From Abyssibacter sp. (GTDB lineage: Bacteria > Pseudomonadota > Gammaproteobacteria > Nevskiales > OUC007), in NCBI GenBank assembly GCA_023146115.1, contig JAGLCS010000010.1:1-60892 (forward strand): a stretch of 60,892 bases of DNA. Direction: 5' to 3'. The notes under the pieces were generated by a model. That model was given only the letters and a program-made list of their open reading frames with translations. It ran no database searches and was not told the origin of the DNA. Below, piece after piece: positions 1 through 8,194 of the stretch. Both the position numbers and the translations under genes were made by a program. Every line of letters begins with the position of its first letter. Within the stretch, counting starts at the first letter, position 1.

Positions 1-129
1 TTACACCACTCCGTGGGACACGACCTCCAGTTGGCACACGATGTCAAAAAATGATAAACCAAGGTCAAGACCCAAACCACCTCCTGCCGCACAATCCTGC
101 TCAACGAAAAACTGTTTGAGGAAACAACC

Positions 130-1095
130 ATGGCGACGCTGTTTGAGCCGATAGTTGCCGGCATGACCACGCTGTTTGGTCGCGAACCCACTTTGAACGA
201 GATGATTCTGATTCCGATGATTCCGGTATTTGTCAGTGGATTTCTATTCGAATGGTTGTATAGCTATCGCAAAACCGGCGATGCGGGGCTCGGCCAGGGA
301 AAACCGTTTTGGCTACGCGAAGTGCTGGCCAACTTCTCTTTGGGGGCCGGTTATTACGTGTCCGGCGCCTTGATGAATCTGCTATTCGTCGCCGCCCTGT
401 TCAGCGTGGTCTGGGAGCACCGCCTGTTTACCATCCCGCTGAATCTGGCGACGGTGATTCTGGCGTTTTTCGCCCAGGAATTTTGCTACTACTGGTATCA
501 CCGCAGCGCTCACCGGATACGTTGGTTCTGGACTCAGCATGTCTCTCACCACACCGGTGAAATCATGAATATGTCCACGGCTGCGCGGCAAAGCATCCTC
601 AACGGCATTGTTGGGACCTGGATGTTCTACGTTCCGGCGGTACTAATTGGCTTTAGCCCGGAACTGATGCTGGGGCTACTGGGTGCCAACCTCGCATTCC
701 AATGGTTTGTGCATACCGAGGCCATACCCAAACTTCACCCCTGGATCGAATGGTGGATTAACACACCGTCCAATCATCGGGTGCACCATGGCCGCAATCT
801 GCAGTATGTCGACAAAAACTATGGTGGCGTCATCATGTTGTACGACCACCTGTTCGGCACCTACGAACCGGAGCAGGAAAAGGTGGAATACGGCACCCCG
901 AGGCAAATCAAAAGCCACAATTGGCTGGTGCTGAATTTGCACGAATTCGTGGACATGTTGCGTGACGTCATGGCGCCCGGCCCATTAGCTCAGCGACTCA
1001 AGCATCTGTGGAAACCACCGACCTGGCAGCGCGAGGGCCATGAACCTATCCATACCTGGACAGTAGAGCGCCACGCCGAGGTCACTGAGAAATGA
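130..1095 (+). CDS. Sterol desaturase / fatty acid hydroxylase family membrane protein
   Basis: This 321-residue integral membrane protein carries the histidine clusters of the fatty acid hydroxylase superfamily, which bind two irons and hydroxylate or desaturate lipid substrates in the membrane. The clusters are HRSAH at about residues 124-128, HVSHH at 137-141 and HRVHH at 216-220, with another histidine near 195. Hydrophobic stretches around residues 25-45, 70-95, 103-120 and 155-195 fit a multi-pass protein with the histidines on the cytoplasmic side. The ATG follows a GAGGAA-like ribosome site. The stop overlaps the next start by four bases, so the pair is probably translated together. 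The lipid substrate cannot be told from sequence. The family call is secure. Confidence 0.9.
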   Translation: MATLFEPIVAGMTTLFGREPTLNEMILIPMIPVFVSGFLFEWLYSYRKTGDAGLGQGKPFWLREVLANFSLGAGYYVSGALMNLLFVAALFSVVWEHRLFTIPLNLATVILAFFAQEFCYYWYHRSAHRIRWFWTQHVSHHTGEIMNMSTAARQSILNGIVGTWMFYVPAVLIGFSPELMLGLLGANLAFQWFVHTEAIPKLHPWIEWWINTPSNHRVHHGRNLQYVDKNYGGVIMLYDHLFGTYEPEQEKVEYGTPRQIKSHNWLVLNLHEFVDMLRDVMAPGPLAQRLKHLWKPPTWQREGHEPIHTWTVERHAEVTEK

Positions 1096-1547
1096 ACATG
1101 GCAGCCAAGCTATTTCTCATGCTCAATGCCATTGCTTTCATGCTGATCGGCATCAAAACCACCGTCGACCCAGTTGCCGCTATGGCCGATCTTGATATGT
1201 CACCCCAGAGCGTCACCGAATCCAATGAAATTCGCTCGATATACGGTGGCATGCACTTCAGCTTTGGCGTCATGATGCTGGCTGGTGCTTTGCTGCCAGC
1301 ACTGACACGCCATGCGCTATGGTTCTGCGCGGCATTCTTAGGCGGTCTGGTCGGCGGACGGCTGTCGAGCCTGTTGTTGGATGGCCAGCCGAACGAGCTG
1401 GCGAATTTCCTGCTGGTGTTTGAAAGCGTCGTGCTCATTGCCGCCTTATGTTTGCAACATGGCGTAAGAAACAACCAGAACTCGCCGACACGATCAGAAG
1501 CCGTCCAACAAACTTCCACGATCAGCAGCGACGGCATCGGGCGCTAA
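1092..1547 (+). CDS. DUF4345-type small membrane protein
   Basis: A protein of about 151 residues with four hydrophobic segments (roughly residues 3-20, 53-72, 77-95 and 104-125). The pattern, with a conserved R-x-x-Y-G-G stretch near residues 48-53 (RSIYGG) before the second segment, matches my recollection of the DUF4345 family of small four-helix membrane proteins of unknown function. It overlaps the hydroxylase by ATGA, so it is translationally coupled and may assist that enzyme; this is inference. A second ATG two codons in (1098) is an alternative start. The last 25 or so residues are polar and could be non-homologous read-through. No catalytic residues are recognisable. Confidence 0.7.
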   Translation: MNMAAKLFLMLNAIAFMLIGIKTTVDPVAAMADLDMSPQSVTESNEIRSIYGGMHFSFGVMMLAGALLPALTRHALWFCAAFLGGLVGGRLSSLLLDGQPNELANFLLVFESVVLIAALCLQHGVRNNQNSPTRSEAVQQTSTISSDGIGR

Positions 1548-1949
1548 CCGGACAATTGCAGAACAGGGCATCTACGTCTCATTCAGGCACTGACCAGCCA
1601 TTGGCCAGTTACGATCAGCATCCATCGCCTCAGATGATTAAATGCGGTGTGGCCGTATCCAACTCCGATGCTGTCGCCGCATAAGGCCGCACACAGTGAT
1701 GACGCTAATGAAAACGAGTTCTCCTTCTCAACTCGGATGGTATCGATGCTTTACTGCACAACGCATGCATCGAATGCACTATGTCGTTTATGGAGAAAAA
1801 TATACGCGCGCACCAGGTGCGCGCGATAAATCAAGGCGTAAAACTCACTAACCGCCCACTAAGAAATGAGTAGACTGTTGCGGCGCTAAGGGAGATGCTT
1901 GGAACAGTTGCGTTCGGTCAGTTACGTGGGCTGATATGACAATCATCAA
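1548..1949. other. Intergenic stretch left of the tRNA fragment
   Basis: About 400 bases with no credible gene: the short reading frames here lack ribosome sites and family features. The only clear structure is the palindrome at 1805-1825. The stretch separates the hydroxylase pair from the tRNA fragment and recombinase remnant, and does not contain the 5' body of a tRNA. Confidence 0.6.
1805..1825. repeat. GC-rich perfect palindrome
   Basis: Arms CGCGCGCACC (1805-1814) and GGTGCGCGCG (1816-1825) are perfect complements around a single A. No T-run follows, so it is a poor intrinsic terminator. It could be a protein-binding site or a cruciform; no function is assigned. Confidence 0.6.
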
Positions 1950-1961
1950 CTACATATAAGA

Positions 1962-1985
1962 GTTCGAATCCTGCCGGGCGCGCCA
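1962..1985 (+). other. 3' fragment of tRNA-Arg (probable attachment-site core)
   Basis: The sequence GTTCGAATCCTGCC followed by GGGCGCGCCA gives a T-loop, the 3' T-stem strand CCTGC, the acceptor strand CGGGCGC, a G discriminator and an encoded CCA. This is what I remember of the end of gammaproteobacterial tRNA-Arg genes that begin GCGCCCG. The bases just upstream (TAAGA) do not pair with CCTGC, so the tRNA body is absent and this is only the 3' part. Such fragments mark the attachment site of integrative elements that use a tRNA 3' end, and a recombinase remnant lies directly beside it. Confidence 0.75.
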
Positions 1986-1998
1986 ATTTGATACGTGA

Positions 1999-2027
1999 CT
2001 GGGCACTGACATGTGCCCAGTTTTTTT
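1999..2027 (+). terminator. Intrinsic terminator next to the tRNA fragment
   Basis: CTGGGCAC (1999-2006) pairs with GTGCCCAG (2013-2020) around a six-base loop and is followed by seven T (2021-2027). This is a textbook rho-independent terminator in + orientation, as expected just downstream of a tRNA gene. It lies inside the last codons of the minus-strand recombinase remnant. Confidence 0.85.
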
Positions 2028-3133
2028 GCTCCATCCAGATATGGCTCCAGCCATGTTTGCGTTGCTGCCCAGAAGCTCACCTTCGCCACCTCCAATACGG
2101 ATTTCAGTGACGATGGTTTGCAGGTAGGTCTTAGCCAGCTTGCTGTCGCTGCTTAGCAGTTCCTGCTTAATGCCGGAAGCAAATTCAACGATCTGGCTTT
2201 GGCCAAACTTCTTCAGTGGAACTTGGCGCCGTCGGGTAATTTCACCGAGCTCACGGTCCATAGCGTCAATCCGCCGTTGGGTGGCATCGAGACGGTCACG
2301 TAGAGTGGCGTGGAACTCTAGTTTTCCTGATTCAATCATTTCGTACCACGAATTGATTTGCTCTCTGGCGAGGGCTACCTTGCGTTCCAGTTCCTTGGCG
2401 CGCAACTTATCGGGCGTCTGCATCTCGTTGATCGCAATGCGCAGCTCCGACAGCATGGACTCGATACGCTCAGGGGCGATTACCTTTTCGGCAACCAGAT
2501 CAAGAACCAAGGCGTCCAGCTCTTCCCTCGGGATGTTTGGCGCATCACACATCGAGTTGCCTTTGTATTGACGAGTGCCACAGCGATAGTAGTCGTAATG
2601 CCCGCCTTTGCCTGACACCAGGACGAACCCTGCACCGCAGCGTGCACACTTAGCGAGGCCAGTGAGAAGCGTTGGCGAGGCTGCAGCGCGGTATTCGGTG
2701 GATTTGCCCGGAGCTTTCTGGGCGCGAATTTCTGCTGCACGATCAAAGGTGCTGCGATCAATGATGGCGGGAATTCTTGTCACGATGTGTTCCGATTCGT
2801 CACGCTTTTCGCCGCTCCTCGAATCGGTTCGGTTGTAAACGTAGTCGCCGTAGTATGTGGTTGAGTTGAGCACTTCCCACACGCCCTGTGATTTCCATGG
2901 TTTTCCTCGGCGTGTGAATCCTTCTTTGTTCAGTTGCGTGGCGATTTTCTTGACGCCGAGCCCTGCCTCGACTTCGTTGCCAACAGCCAGCGCAAAGATT
3001 TTTCGGACAGCTACAGCTTCGTCAGCGTTGACTTCCAGCTTGCGCTTAAATCCATTGCGACCCTTGACGTCTGTAGCGACCGCCGCGTATCCAAAAGGAG
3101 GACGCGAGCCGTTGAAATAGCCCTGACGGGCAT

Positions 3134-3199
3134 CTTAGGCTCAAGAACCAAGTGCAACACTCTTTTTAGATAGTGTTGCACTTGGTTCTTGAGCCTAAG
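3134..3199. repeat. Perfect 28-bp inverted repeat, insertion-sequence-end-like
   Basis: Arms at 3134-3161 and 3172-3199 are perfect reverse complements over 28 bp, around a 10-bp A/T-rich spacer. The inner ends read AGTGTTGCACTTGG. The arms resemble two terminal inverted repeats placed head to head, such as IS481-type ends, but I cannot confirm a family. No transposase lies between them. Both neighbours, the recombinase remnant and the small reading frame at 3195, take a stop codon from the arms, so the repeat arrived after those genes. Confidence 0.8.
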
Positions 3200-3356
3200 C
3201 TGTGTCCTTTGATCCACTCTCAAAGTTCACACATTCCAAGGCGTCGATAGCCAACGTCGCCAAGCAAGCGATTTCCGATACCTGTGGGCACTCGGCTGCT
3301 TTCGGCCTCCACACCACCTTGATGTTTCTCTTGAGCTCAGAGCTATCGCGCGTCAT
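3195..3356 (-). CDS. Small hypothetical protein, probably truncated
   Basis: A frame of 53 residues starting at an ATG with AGGA seven bases upstream. It encodes MTRDSSELKRNIKVVWRPKA and then a cysteine-containing stretch (ECPQVSEIACLATLAIDALEC). Codon use looks genuine, but I do not recognise the family. Its TAG stop is formed by the right arm of the inverted repeat, so the natural protein may have been longer or ended differently. It points toward the recombinase remnant and may have belonged to the same element. Confidence 0.4.
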   Translation of the reverse strand: MTRDSSELKRNIKVVWRPKAAECPQVSEIACLATLAIDALECVNFESGSKDTA

Positions 3357-3490
3357 GGTTCGATCCTGGTCAGATGCGGGCATGCAGACTTACCCTTAGG
3401 GCACGGGAAAACCTTAGTTAGCACTGCTAAACGTTCGGCGCGATGATGAATACGGAATAAAAACAACAAGTTGCGGCCTGTGGGCCGAAA

Positions 3491-4210
3491 GTGAAACAGT
3501 CTATTGAGGCTGCCTTGAGACACATTGATGATCTGGAACGGTCGAAAAGCAGCGAACTCTGGAACGAACGAGAGCAGGCGAACGCGCGGGTTTGGAGGCA
3601 GTTGTTGTCGATGAGCTTGAATGGGATGCAAGGCGGACAGGTGCCGCACATGCTTCGGAGCGAGCTGCAATCGGCTGCGGACGTAGAACTCGATGCCAGG
3701 GAATGGGATCGGGTCCGTCGATGGGTAAAACGAAATATCCGTGAATCACTGGACAGCAGGCTCGTGCGAGCTAAATTGCCAAGAATCTATGAAGGACGCG
3801 TCAGCAATCCCGTTGGTGGCCGACCTGAAATCAGCGAAGCTCAGTATTTTATATCGCTAACTGAGGGGCCGCCGATTCCAAAGACTGGGAAGGACACAAA
3901 AGCAACTACGACTGAAGAAGTGATAGAGACCGCTTCACCTCGTTCTACCGATGGTCAAGTGGAGCCTGCTCCGCAGGTTCCAGATGTTCAAATTCGACCT
4001 GATTTTCCATGGAAGAAAGCAGCAATTGATTACGGATTTGGGCTGCCAACTTTGTTGTTTTGAGTTTTGTTAGTCATTCTGGCTGCAGTATTCGAAACGC
4101 CGGATATTAAAAAACAATTTTGGCTGACAGGAGGCGTTATTATTTTGATTGGGGCATGGTTTATCGATAGGGGTAAACGGCGACTAAAAGAGCTTGGCTC
4201 AGATGAATAA
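3491..4210 (+). pseudogene. Hypothetical two-helix membrane protein interrupted by an in-frame TGA
   Basis: A GTG-initiated frame gives 190 residues: a charged N-terminal half, a proline/threonine-rich linker near residues 130-170, and the start of a hydrophobic segment (YGFGLPTLLF). It then meets TGA at 4061-4063. The same frame continues to TAA at 4208-4210 with hydrophobic VLLVILAAVF, a short polar turn, VIILIGAWFI and a basic tail, which is a sensible C-terminus of 48 residues. A TGG to TGA change (Trp to stop) is the simplest explanation. The full product would be about 239 residues with two C-terminal membrane helices. It precedes hsdR by 12-48 bases depending on the hsdR start. The family is not recognised; a defence accessory role is only suggested by position. 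Confidence 0.6.
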
Positions 4211-4258
4211 CTCAATTTTCCTGTGAGCAAGCGGCGGCGCGAGAATGGAGACCAGCAT

Positions 4259-6652
4259 TTGAATAAAAAATCGCTCAGCGAACGCGATATCTGTACAAAA
4301 TTCATCACGCCTGCCTTGCAGAAGGCCGGCTGGGATATCCAAACTCAAGTTCTTGAAGAGGTCTCTTTCACCGCAGGCCGCATCATCGTCCGCGGCCGTT
4401 TGCACGCACGTGGCCAAACGCGCCGAGCTGATTATGTTCTGAGCTATCAGAAGAACCAGCCCATTGCCGTCATCGAGGCCAAGGACAACAAGCACAGCCT
4501 GGGCGATGGCATGCAGCAGGCACTGGCCTACAGCGACGCCCTGGATACCCCGTTTGTGTTCAGCTCCAACGGCGATGGTTTCCTGTTCCACGACCGCACC
4601 GGGCTATCCGACAAAACGGAAACCACCCTATCGCTGGATGAGTTCCCATCCCCTGAGGAGCTCTGGGCACGCTATTGCCAATACAAAGGCATCGATCAGG
4701 AAGCCCGCAAAACCGTAGAGCACCCTTACTACGATGACGGCAGTGGCCGGACCCCGCGTTATTACCAATCGGTCGCCATCAACCGCGCGGTGGAAGCGGC
4801 TGCCAAAGGGCAAGATCGCATTCTGCTTGTGATGGCCACCGGCACCGGCAAGACCTTCACTGCATTTCAGATCATCTGGCGCTTATGGAAGTCCGGCCGA
4901 AAGAAACGGATCCTTTTCCTGGCCGATCGCAACATCCTGGTCGACCAGACCCGCATCAACGACTTCCAGCCCTTTGGTCAGGCGATGACCAAGGTGAGCA
5001 AGCGCACGATCGACAAGTCCTACGAAATCTATCTGTCGCTGTACCAGGCCGTGACCGGCAATGAAGAAGAGAAGAACATCTACAAGCAGTTTTCACCGGA
5101 TTTCTTCGATCTTATTGTCATCGACGAATGCCACCGGGGTAGCGCGGCGGCCGATTCTGCCTGGCGCGCCATCCTCGAATACTTCTCAAGCGCCACACAT
5201 ATCGGCCTGACGGCCACGCCCAAGGAAACCAAAGACGTTTCCAACATCGACTACTTCGGCGAGCCGGTTTACACCTACTCGCTGAAGCAAGGCATCGAGG
5301 ATGGCTTCCTCGCGCCGTACAAAGTCGTGCGTGTGGATATCGACAAAGACCTGCAGGGCTGGCGGCCCAGCAAAGGCCAGACCGACAAACACGGCGAACT
5401 GATCGAAGACCGCATCTACAACCAAAAGGATTTTGACCGCAATCTGGTGCTGGAAAAACGCACCGAGGTTGTGGCCGCCAAGATCACCGAGTTTCTGGAA
5501 CGCAGCGATCCGTTCCAGAAGACCATCGTGTTCTGCGAAGACATCGACCACGCCGAACGCATGCGCCAGGCCCTGGTGAACCTGAACCCCAAAAGGGTGG
5601 CCGAGAACCGAAAATATGTAATGCGCATCACCGGCGACGAAAACGAAGGCAAAGCGGAGCTGGATAACTTCATCAACCCGGAAGAGCGGTACCCGGTCAT
5701 CGCCACCACAAGCAAGTTGATGACCACGGGCGTGGACGCTAAGACCTGCAAGCTCATCGTGCTGGACCAGCGCATTCAGTCCATGACCGAATTCAAGCAG
5801 ATCATCGGTCGTGGCACCCGCATTGATGACGACTACAACAAGCACTGGTTCACTATTCTGGATTTCAAGAAAGCCACCGAGCTGTTTGCCGATCCGGACT
5901 TCGATGGCGATCCCGTCAAGGTGTATGCCCCGCAGGGCGATCAACCCATCAATCCTGATGATGAGCATGCTGGCGAGGATGGTATCGCCGAAGAACCGGC
6001 GGATTACGGTGCCGACGAGGGCGAGCAGTGGCATAACGATGACACGCCGGATGACGACGATGGCGGCGGCAAGCGCATCAAATATGTCGTCGGCAATGTG
6101 GATGTCTCGGTCATCGCCGAGCGCGTGCAGTACCTCGGCCCGGACGGCAAGCTCATCACCGAAAGCCTCAAGGACTACACCCGCAAACGCGTGAAAGAGC
6201 ATTTCGCAAGCGTGGATGAGTTCCTGCGGCGCTGGACGGATTCCGAGCGCAAGCAGGCCATCGTTGAAGAGCTGGCCGAGGCCGGGGTGTTCTGGGACGA
6301 CCTCATCGCCGATGTGCGCAAAACACTGGGCGATGACCCCGACCCCTTCGATGTGATCTGCCATATCGTCTACGACCAGCCGCCGCTTAGCCGTCGCCAG
6401 CGTGCCGAGCAGTTGCGTCGCACCGGCTATTTCGACAAATACGAAGGGGCCGCCCGGCAGGTGCTGGATGGCTTGCTCAGCAAATATACCGATGCTGGCA
6501 TTGAGCCTATCGAAGACGTCAAAGTGCTCCGTCTTGATCCGTTTCGCCAAATGGGCTCACCCATCGAACTGGTCGGAGCCTTTGGTGGCAAGCAGGGCTA
6601 CACCGAAGCCGTACAGGCGCTGGAACAGGCCCTGTATAGCGACGCCAGCTAA
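4259..6652 (+). CDS. hsdR: Type I restriction endonuclease subunit R (EcoEI-like)
   Basis: This is the motor and nuclease subunit of a type I restriction-modification complex. It translocates unmethylated DNA using ATP and cuts at a distance. Residues below are counted from the GTG at 4223. The PD-(D/E)XK nuclease is visible as D70 and IEAKD (E85, K87). The helicase motifs are ATGTGKT (206-212), DECH near 300, GLTATP, and a motif VI-like QIIGRGTR. Length (797-809 residues) fits the EcoEI branch. I prefer the TTG at 4259, which gives [11 protein letters not shown]; a GGAG lies eight bases upstream, and the GTG at 4223 has no ribosome site. An acidic, Asp-rich linker follows the helicase core. 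It is the first gene of a tight operon with hsdM and hsdS. The family call is certain; only the start is open. Confidence 0.95.
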   Translation: MNKKSLSERDICTKFITPALQKAGWDIQTQVLEEVSFTAGRIIVRGRLHARGQTRRADYVLSYQKNQPIAVIEAKDNKHSLGDGMQQALAYSDALDTPFVFSSNGDGFLFHDRTGLSDKTETTLSLDEFPSPEELWARYCQYKGIDQEARKTVEHPYYDDGSGRTPRYYQSVAINRAVEAAAKGQDRILLVMATGTGKTFTAFQIIWRLWKSGRKKRILFLADRNILVDQTRINDFQPFGQAMTKVSKRTIDKSYEIYLSLYQAVTGNEEEKNIYKQFSPDFFDLIVIDECHRGSAAADSAWRAILEYFSSATHIGLTATPKETKDVSNIDYFGEPVYTYSLKQGIEDGFLAPYKVVRVDIDKDLQGWRPSKGQTDKHGELIEDRIYNQKDFDRNLVLEKRTEVVAAKITEFLERSDPFQKTIVFCEDIDHAERMRQALVNLNPKRVAENRKYVMRITGDENEGKAELDNFINPEERYPVIATTSKLMTTGVDAKTCKLIVLDQRIQSMTEFKQIIGRGTRIDDDYNKHWFTILDFKKATELFADPDFDGDPVKVYAPQGDQPINPDDEHAGEDGIAEEPADYGADEGEQWHNDDTPDDDDGGGKRIKYVVGNVDVSVIAERVQYLGPDGKLITESLKDYTRKRVKEHFASVDEFLRRWTDSERKQAIVEELAEAGVFWDDLIADVRKTLGDDPDPFDVICHIVYDQPPLSRRQRAEQLRRTGYFDKYEGAARQVLDGLLSKYTDAGIEPIEDVKVLRLDPFRQMGSPIELVGAFGGKQGYTEAVQALEQALYSDAS

Positions 6653-6709
6653 AACAAAGAGGGGTCAACGCCGTTGATCCACCAACTAAAAAGAGAACCT
6701 GATAAACCC

Positions 6710-8194
6710 ATGTTCATCAGTAGCACTATCAAATCCATCCAGGACATCATGCGCAAAGACGCCGGTGTCGATGGTGACGCCCAGCGTATCGGCCAGCTGG
6801 TCTGGATGCTGTTTCTCAAGATCTACGATGACCGCGAAACCGAGTGGGCGCTGTTCGACGACGATTACAGCTCGCCAATCCCCGAAAACCTGCGTTGGCG
6901 CAGCTGGGCGGCCGACCCGGAAGGCATGACCGGCGATGACCTGAAGCACTTTGTCGACAACACCCTGTTCCCAGGCCTGCAAACCCTGCAATCGCGTGGC
7001 GATGATTATCGCGGCGTGGTGATTCGTGGCGTGTTCGAGGACGCCTACAACTACATGAAGTCCGGCCAGTTGATGCGCCAGGTCATCAACAAGCTGCAAG
7101 ACGGCATTGACTTCAACAAGATGCAGGAGCGCCACGCGCTGGGTGATGCCTACGAGCAAATCCTCAAGGATCTGCAAAGCGCCGGCAATGCGGGCGAGTT
7201 CTACACCCCCCGTGCGGTCACCGAGTTCATGGTCAACCGCGCCGACCCCAAGCTCGAAGAAGTCGTCATGGACCCGGCCTGCGGCACCGGCGGCTTTCTC
7301 ACCTGCAGCGTTGAACACAAGCGCAAGCACTATGTGAAAACGCCACAGGACGCCGCTGTGCTTCAGCGCAGCATCCGTGGGGTGGAAAAAAAGCCGCTGC
7401 CACACCTGCTGGCCACCACCAACATGATCCTGCACGGCATCGAAGTGCCGGACCAGATCCGCCATGACAACACCCTGGCGCGCCCGCTGATCAGCTGGGG
7501 GCCGAAAGATCGCGTGGACGTGATCGTGGCCAACCCACCCTTCGGCGGCATGGAAGAAGACGGCATCGAAACCAACTTCCCGCAGGCCTTCCGCACGCGA
7601 GAAACCGCCGATCTGTTCCTGACCCTGTTCATCCATCTGCTCAAAGATGGCGGCCGCGCAGCTGTGGTGCTGCCAGATGGCTTCCTTTTCGGCGAGGGCA
7701 TGAAAACCCGCCTCAAGGAAAAACTGCTGGACGAGTGCAACCTGCACACCATCGTGCGCCTGCCCAATGGCGTGTTCGCGCCCTACACCAGCATCAAGAC
7801 CAACCTGCTGTTCTTCACCAAGGGCACGCCGACCAAGAGCATCTGGTACTACGAACACCCATATCCGGACGGCTACAAGAGCTACAGCAAAACCAAGCCC
7901 ATGCGTTTCGAGGAATTCCAGCCCGAGATCGCATGGTGGGGTGACGAATCCGACGGCTTCGCCAGCCGCGAAGAGAGTGAATTCGCCTGGCAAGTCAGCA
8001 TCGACGACATCAAGGCCCGCAATTACAACCTGGACATCAAGAACCCGCACCAGGGCGAGCAGATCAGTCACGACCCGGACGAGTTGCTGGCCCTGTACGA
8101 GCAGCAACAAGCCGAGATTCAGGGCATCCGCAACCAGCTGCGAGACATTCTCTCCAAAGCCTTGTCGGGTAACGCAAAGGTGGATGCGGCATGA
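6710..8194 (+). CDS. hsdM: Type I DNA methyltransferase subunit M
   Basis: The N6-adenine methylase subunit of the type I complex, which transfers methyl groups from S-adenosylmethionine to the target recognised by HsdS. An N-terminal HsdM helical domain (GQLVWMLFLKIYDDRE) is followed by the N6-Mtase domain with motif I DPACGTGGFL and the catalytic NPPF motif (VIVANPPFGG). About 494 residues from the ATG at 6710 is normal. The TTG at 6674 would add twelve residues that do not look conserved. The stop overlaps the hsdS start (ATGA), so the two are translationally coupled in the 2:1 M:S enzyme. Confidence 0.96.
   Translation: MFISSTIKSIQDIMRKDAGVDGDAQRIGQLVWMLFLKIYDDRETEWALFDDDYSSPIPENLRWRSWAADPEGMTGDDLKHFVDNTLFPGLQTLQSRGDDYRGVVIRGVFEDAYNYMKSGQLMRQVINKLQDGIDFNKMQERHALGDAYEQILKDLQSAGNAGEFYTPRAVTEFMVNRADPKLEEVVMDPACGTGGFLTCSVEHKRKHYVKTPQDAAVLQRSIRGVEKKPLPHLLATTNMILHGIEVPDQIRHDNTLARPLISWGPKDRVDVIVANPPFGGMEEDGIETNFPQAFRTRETADLFLTLFIHLLKDGGRAAVVLPDGFLFGEGMKTRLKEKLLDECNLHTIVRLPNGVFAPYTSIKTNLLFFTKGTPTKSIWYYEHPYPDGYKSYSKTKPMRFEEFQPEIAWWGDESDGFASREESEFAWQVSIDDIKARNYNLDIKNPHQGEQISHDPDELLALYEQQQAEIQGIRNQLRDILSKALSGNAKVDAA

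Larger units (their letters stand above)
1950..3134 (-). pseudogene. Large serine recombinase, C-terminal part only (catalytic domain lost)
   Basis: The frame is open from 3134 to the stop at 1950 (394 residues). It starts inside the recombinase domain (GYFNGSRPPFGY, then K-I-A-x-x-L-N and a Y-x-G-x-Y-V-x-N block). Next come the zinc ribbon (CARCGAGF ... YYRCGTRQYKGNSMCD) and a long coiled coil, as in large serine integrases. The roughly 160-residue N-terminal resolvase domain with the catalytic serine is missing. An in-frame TAA formed by the inverted repeat at 3134-3199 precedes the first codon, so the gene cannot make an active recombinase. An in-frame ATG at 2882 would start even later. 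At the other end the frame runs through the terminator and the tRNA-Arg fragment (NWRARQDSN is the antisense translation of the tRNA end). Confidence 0.85.

Noticed and set aside
4061-4063. Selenocysteine at the TGA
   Set aside because: No selenocysteine insertion hairpin directly after it and no selenoprotein family; Trp to stop is simpler.
5186-6550. Long minus-strand frame opposite hsdR
   Set aside because: It mirrors the codon pattern of hsdR and encodes no recognisable domain.
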